Shown here piece by piece: positions 61,637 to 64,000 of a stretch of 64,000 nt of DNA. A program made the position numbers and the translations under genes. Below the pieces are notes generated by a model, which saw only the letters and a program-made list of their open reading frames with translations, was not told where the DNA came from and searched no databases. Origin of the DNA: Cellulophaga baltica. Lineage in GTDB: Bacteria > Bacteroidota > Bacteroidia > Flavobacteriales > Flavobacteriaceae. Positions within the stretch are counted from its first letter, which is position 1. Each line of letters starts with the position of its first letter. Location: assembly GCF_900102165.1 (NCBI RefSeq), contig NZ_FNBD01000005.1, positions 124,001 to 188,000 of the forward strand. The letters are read 5' to 3'.

Positions 61637-63226
61637 ATGAAAACTAAAATAATATTGAAAGGTTTTCTACTATCATCTTTAGTAGTAGCCACGTTTTTAT
61701 CATGTACGGACTTAGAAATCGAGGAAACTGATTCAATCATTACCGCAGATAGCGGCTCTAGTGAATTTACCCCCTTGTCAGACCCGTCATCATCTCTTAG
61801 TGATTTATACAATAAGGTAGGAGGAGATTTTCAAAGTCAAGAAACCATGTATGCCATGTCAGAAGTAGCTTCTGATGAACTTTTAATTCCTACAAGGGGT
61901 ACCGATTGGGGTGATAATGGTGTTTGGAGACAAATGCACACACATACTTGGAGAGCAGATCACTTATTCATAAGAAATGCATGGAACAATTTGAATCAAA
62001 GTATTTTTAGGGCTACCGAAATATTAGAAAGTGATCCTAGTACACAAGTCGTTGCAGAAGCGAAATTTCTTAGAGCATTTAATATGTTTTTTGTAATGGA
62101 TTTGTTTGGCGTTGTACCTTTTAGAGAGGTGACAGAAGGCCCAGATGTAAACCCTAAGGTGTTAACACGTCTAGAAGCATATAACTTTATTGAAACAGAT
62201 TTAATAGAAGCTTTAGCTGACTTACCAGAAGGAAGTACTGGAACTGCAAATACAGGCAAAGCTACAAAAGCAACAGCAAACTTTCTTTTAGCAAAATTAT
62301 ACTTGAATTCGTTCATCTATGATGGTACTGGAACAGCAGATAATGCAACGATGCAAAAAGTTATAGATAATGTTGATGCCATAGCAGCTAGTGGTTTTAG
62401 TATTGATCAAAACGGTTATTTCCAAATATTTGAACCATCAGATGATACTGAAACTATTTTACACTTAAGTAGTGAAGTAGCGCCTAGAATTTGGAACACT
62501 CTGCATTACAACCAAAATTCTCCTGATAATGATGGAGGTGGATGGAATGGATTTTCAACTCTTTCAGAATTTTATGATTCTTTTGAAGGTGCTGAAAACT
62601 CGAATTATGTTGGGGATAACCAAGAAGAGCGCAGAGGGTTTGTACCAGATGCAACAACAGCCAATAGCCAGAACTTAGGTATTGGATATGGTTTCCTTAT
62701 TGGACAACAATATAATGAAGATGGCACAGCCCTAAAAAATAGACAAGGCCAGCCTTTAAGTTTTACAAAAGAGATACCTGCATTAGTAGGTAATACAGAG
62801 GTAGAAGGTATGCGTTTAATCAAATACCATCCTTACGATCCTACTGATACTGAAGATGAAAAATCACCTCTTGTTAATTCATTTAGACGTCATCAAATCT
62901 TATTCAGATATGCTGATGCACATTTAATGAAAGCAGAAGCTATGATGAGAATGGGCGGAGATGCTACGACCTTAGTGAATGAATTGAGAACAAATAGAGC
63001 AAATACTTCGGTATTGGCCTCTGTATCCATGGATGATATTCTTGCAGAAAGAGGACGTGAATTATATATTGAATATTGGAGAAGAAATGATCTAGTTAGA
63101 TTTGATAAATTTACAGCTCCATGGCAACTAAAAGAAGTTTCTGGAGATCCTAATGTGAATTTATACCCTATACCGCAAACCGCATTACTTTCTAATCCTA
63201 ACCTAGTACAGAACCCTGGATATTAA
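61637..63226 (+). CDS. SusD/RagB family lipoprotein (maltose locus)
   Basis: 529 residues. The lipoprotein signal ends in FLSC (Cys22). The SusD fold is marked by AEAKFLRAFNMFFVMDLFGVVPF near 140-160, the C-terminal RYADAHLMKAEAMMRMGGD and AERGRELYIEYWRRNDLVRFDKF, and the ending LYPIPQTALLSNPNLVQNPGY. It would bind maltodextrin on the surface over SusC. No SusE/SusF-type gene follows; a terminator comes next. This is unlike the Bacteroides sus locus. Confidence 0.95.
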   Translation: MKTKIILKGFLLSSLVVATFLSCTDLEIEETDSIITADSGSSEFTPLSDPSSSLSDLYNKVGGDFQSQETMYAMSEVASDELLIPTRGTDWGDNGVWRQMHTHTWRADHLFIRNAWNNLNQSIFRATEILESDPSTQVVAEAKFLRAFNMFFVMDLFGVVPFREVTEGPDVNPKVLTRLEAYNFIETDLIEALADLPEGSTGTANTGKATKATANFLLAKLYLNSFIYDGTGTADNATMQKVIDNVDAIAASGFSIDQNGYFQIFEPSDDTETILHLSSEVAPRIWNTLHYNQNSPDNDGGGWNGFSTLSEFYDSFEGAENSNYVGDNQEERRGFVPDATTANSQNLGIGYGFLIGQQYNEDGTALKNRQGQPLSFTKEIPALVGNTEVEGMRLIKYHPYDPTDTEDEKSPLVNSFRRHQILFRYADAHLMKAEAMMRMGGDATTLVNELRTNRANTSVLASVSMDDILAERGRELYIEYWRRNDLVRFDKFTAPWQLKEVSGDPNVNLYPIPQTALLSNPNLVQNPGY

Positions 63227-63257
63227 GTAACTTATCAAGTATACTAATTATATACCT

Positions 63258-63297
63258 AAAGCCTCTGATTTGAAATTATCAAATCAGAGGCTTTTTA
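63258..63297 (+). terminator. Terminator after the second SusD gene
   Basis: A 16-bp stem (63258-63273 with 63279-63294, core AAAGCCTCTGATTT) has a 5-base loop and is followed by TTT. It ends the SusCD transcript 32 bases after the stop codon and shows that no SusE-like gene is co-transcribed. Confidence 0.85.
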
Positions 63298-63406
63298 TTT
63301 ACTAATTGTAATCAACAAATTTCGAATAACAAATTAGATAAAACTTATGGAAAATTATCTTTGCCACTCAGGCATTCGTATAAAGTATAATAAAACTAAT
63401 TGACCA

Positions 63407-64000
63407 TTACCTTAAGGGCAGAAAAACTTCCGCTTTCCACTCCAACGCTTCCCCACCAAAATTAGGGTTACTATAAAATATCTCAACAGGTTTACTAACA
63501 ACTTCAATATGCTCTTTAGCTGAGTAGTCCAGAAGTTTATACCATGCCCTATCAGAAGTAATGTAATTTCCGTTGTAACTAGCCTTAATCACATTCCCTC
63601 CTTCAAATTTCTTATACTTCACATCTTTATTAATTGGAAGGTTTTCATTTTTTATGATGGGATAACAGAAATTATAATGGATACTATCATTTGTTTGATT
63701 CCAATAGGTGACTTCTATAAAAGGGAAACCATTACTCTTAATACCACTACTAGCCATTAAATTATCTAAATAAGGATAAACTCCCATCATCCCTTTCGCT
63801 TTTTTTAATTGTGTTGTTTTTACAGGCAAATAAACTACATAACTAGATTCCAATTTTTCCTGACCTATAACTACCACTTTAAAATTAGCTAAATGATCTT
63901 TTAAATTATCATTAAAATGTAAAAGCCTATTTCTAACTTCATCTTCGAAAACCGAATCTGAAAATAAGATTTGTAATCTATTTTCAATACTATTATTAAG
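63407..64000 (-). CDS. C-terminal part of a protein with a GyrI-like effector-binding domain (partial)
   Basis: The frame is open from the stop at 63407 to the right edge of the window, so the protein starts outside. A GTG at 63877 is not its true start, because the frame continues upstream without a stop. The 197 residues seen contain the GyrI/SOUL-like pattern with KGMMGVYPYLDNLMASSG and the terminal FGGEALEWKAEVFLPLR. Flavobacterial homologues are SRPBCC proteins with an effector-binding domain; the SRPBCC part would be further upstream. The ligand is unknown. Confidence 0.7.
   Translation of the reverse strand, partial: LNNSIENRLQILFSDSVFEDEVRNRLLHFNDNLKDHLANFKVVVIGQEKLESSYVVYLPVKTTQLKKAKGMMGVYPYLDNLMASSGIKSNGFPFIEVTYWNQTNDSIHYNFCYPIIKNENLPINKDVKYKKFEGGNVIKASYNGNYITSDRAWYKLLDYSAKEHIEVVSKPVEIFYSNPNFGGEALEWKAEVFLPLR

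Noticed and set aside
1-64000. CRISPR arrays, insertion sequences, integrases, tRNA or rRNA genes
   Set aside because: No regularly spaced repeats, transposase motifs, terminal inverted repeats or RNA gene signatures were seen on either strand.

Overview
This 64 kb window comes from an AT-rich bacterium of the phylum Bacteroidota, most likely a marine member of the Flavobacteriaceae. The evidence is two SusC/SusD pairs, many lipoproteins with Cys lipoboxes, promoters of the Bacteroidota type (TTG...TAnnTTTG), a decayed PorP/SprF (type IX secretion) gene, a mevalonate pathway block, and a mixed arginine/proline operon with an acetyl/succinyl-ornithine type carbamoyltransferase. I see no rRNA, tRNA, CRISPR array, insertion sequence or prophage.

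Region 1 (1-13.4 kb) is a polysaccharide/oligosaccharide utilisation locus: an AraC regulator, a tandem-repeat operator candidate, SusC, SusD, a three-domain fasciclin lipoprotein, a large FG-GAP/ASPIC lipoprotein and a convergent GH32 fructosidase. Sucrose or fructan is the likely target.

Region 2 (13.4-16.9 kb) is a compact plus-strand operon of rhodanese, TIGR04282 transferase, purine nucleoside phosphorylase, DUF547 protein and TIGR04283 glycosyltransferase. This resembles the accessory part of arsenosugar biosynthesis clusters, but no ArsS or ArsM gene is present here.

Region 3 (16.9-22.9 kb, minus) is a six-gene envelope operon: DUF547, outer-membrane barrel, GH113-like hydrolase, POTRA-barrel protein, a catalytically dead amidase paralogue and an intact amidase. 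Divergent from it, region 4 (23.1-30.0 kb, plus) couples a FAD oxidoreductase and a membrane polyferredoxin to three membrane glycosyltransferase-type genes, one close to CslA/cellulose synthase enzymes.

Region 5 (30.0-41.4 kb) is the arginine/proline operon GNAT-argG-argC-proC-argD-proA-proB-argF'-argB-argE-argH. It is preceded by a consensus promoter and a 27-residue leader peptide ending in Arg-Arg-Arg-Pro, a strong candidate for attenuation.

Region 6 (41.4-52.2 kb) holds an EEP-family hydrolase, a small ORF, a PorP/SprF relic, two miniature proteins resembling the C-terminal helices of cytochrome oxidase subunit I, a pseudouridine synthase, a nitrilase, isoprenoid genes (UbiA, GHMP kinase, mvaD), TspO, DUF1697, an HI0933-type flavoprotein and a glycerophosphodiesterase.

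Region 7 (52.2-63.3 kb) is a maltose/alpha-glucan locus: GH13 lipoprotein, GH65 phosphorylase, beta-phosphoglucomutase and LacI regulator on the minus strand, divergent from SusC/SusD with a LacI-type operator between. The window ends inside a minus-strand gene with a GyrI-like effector-binding domain.
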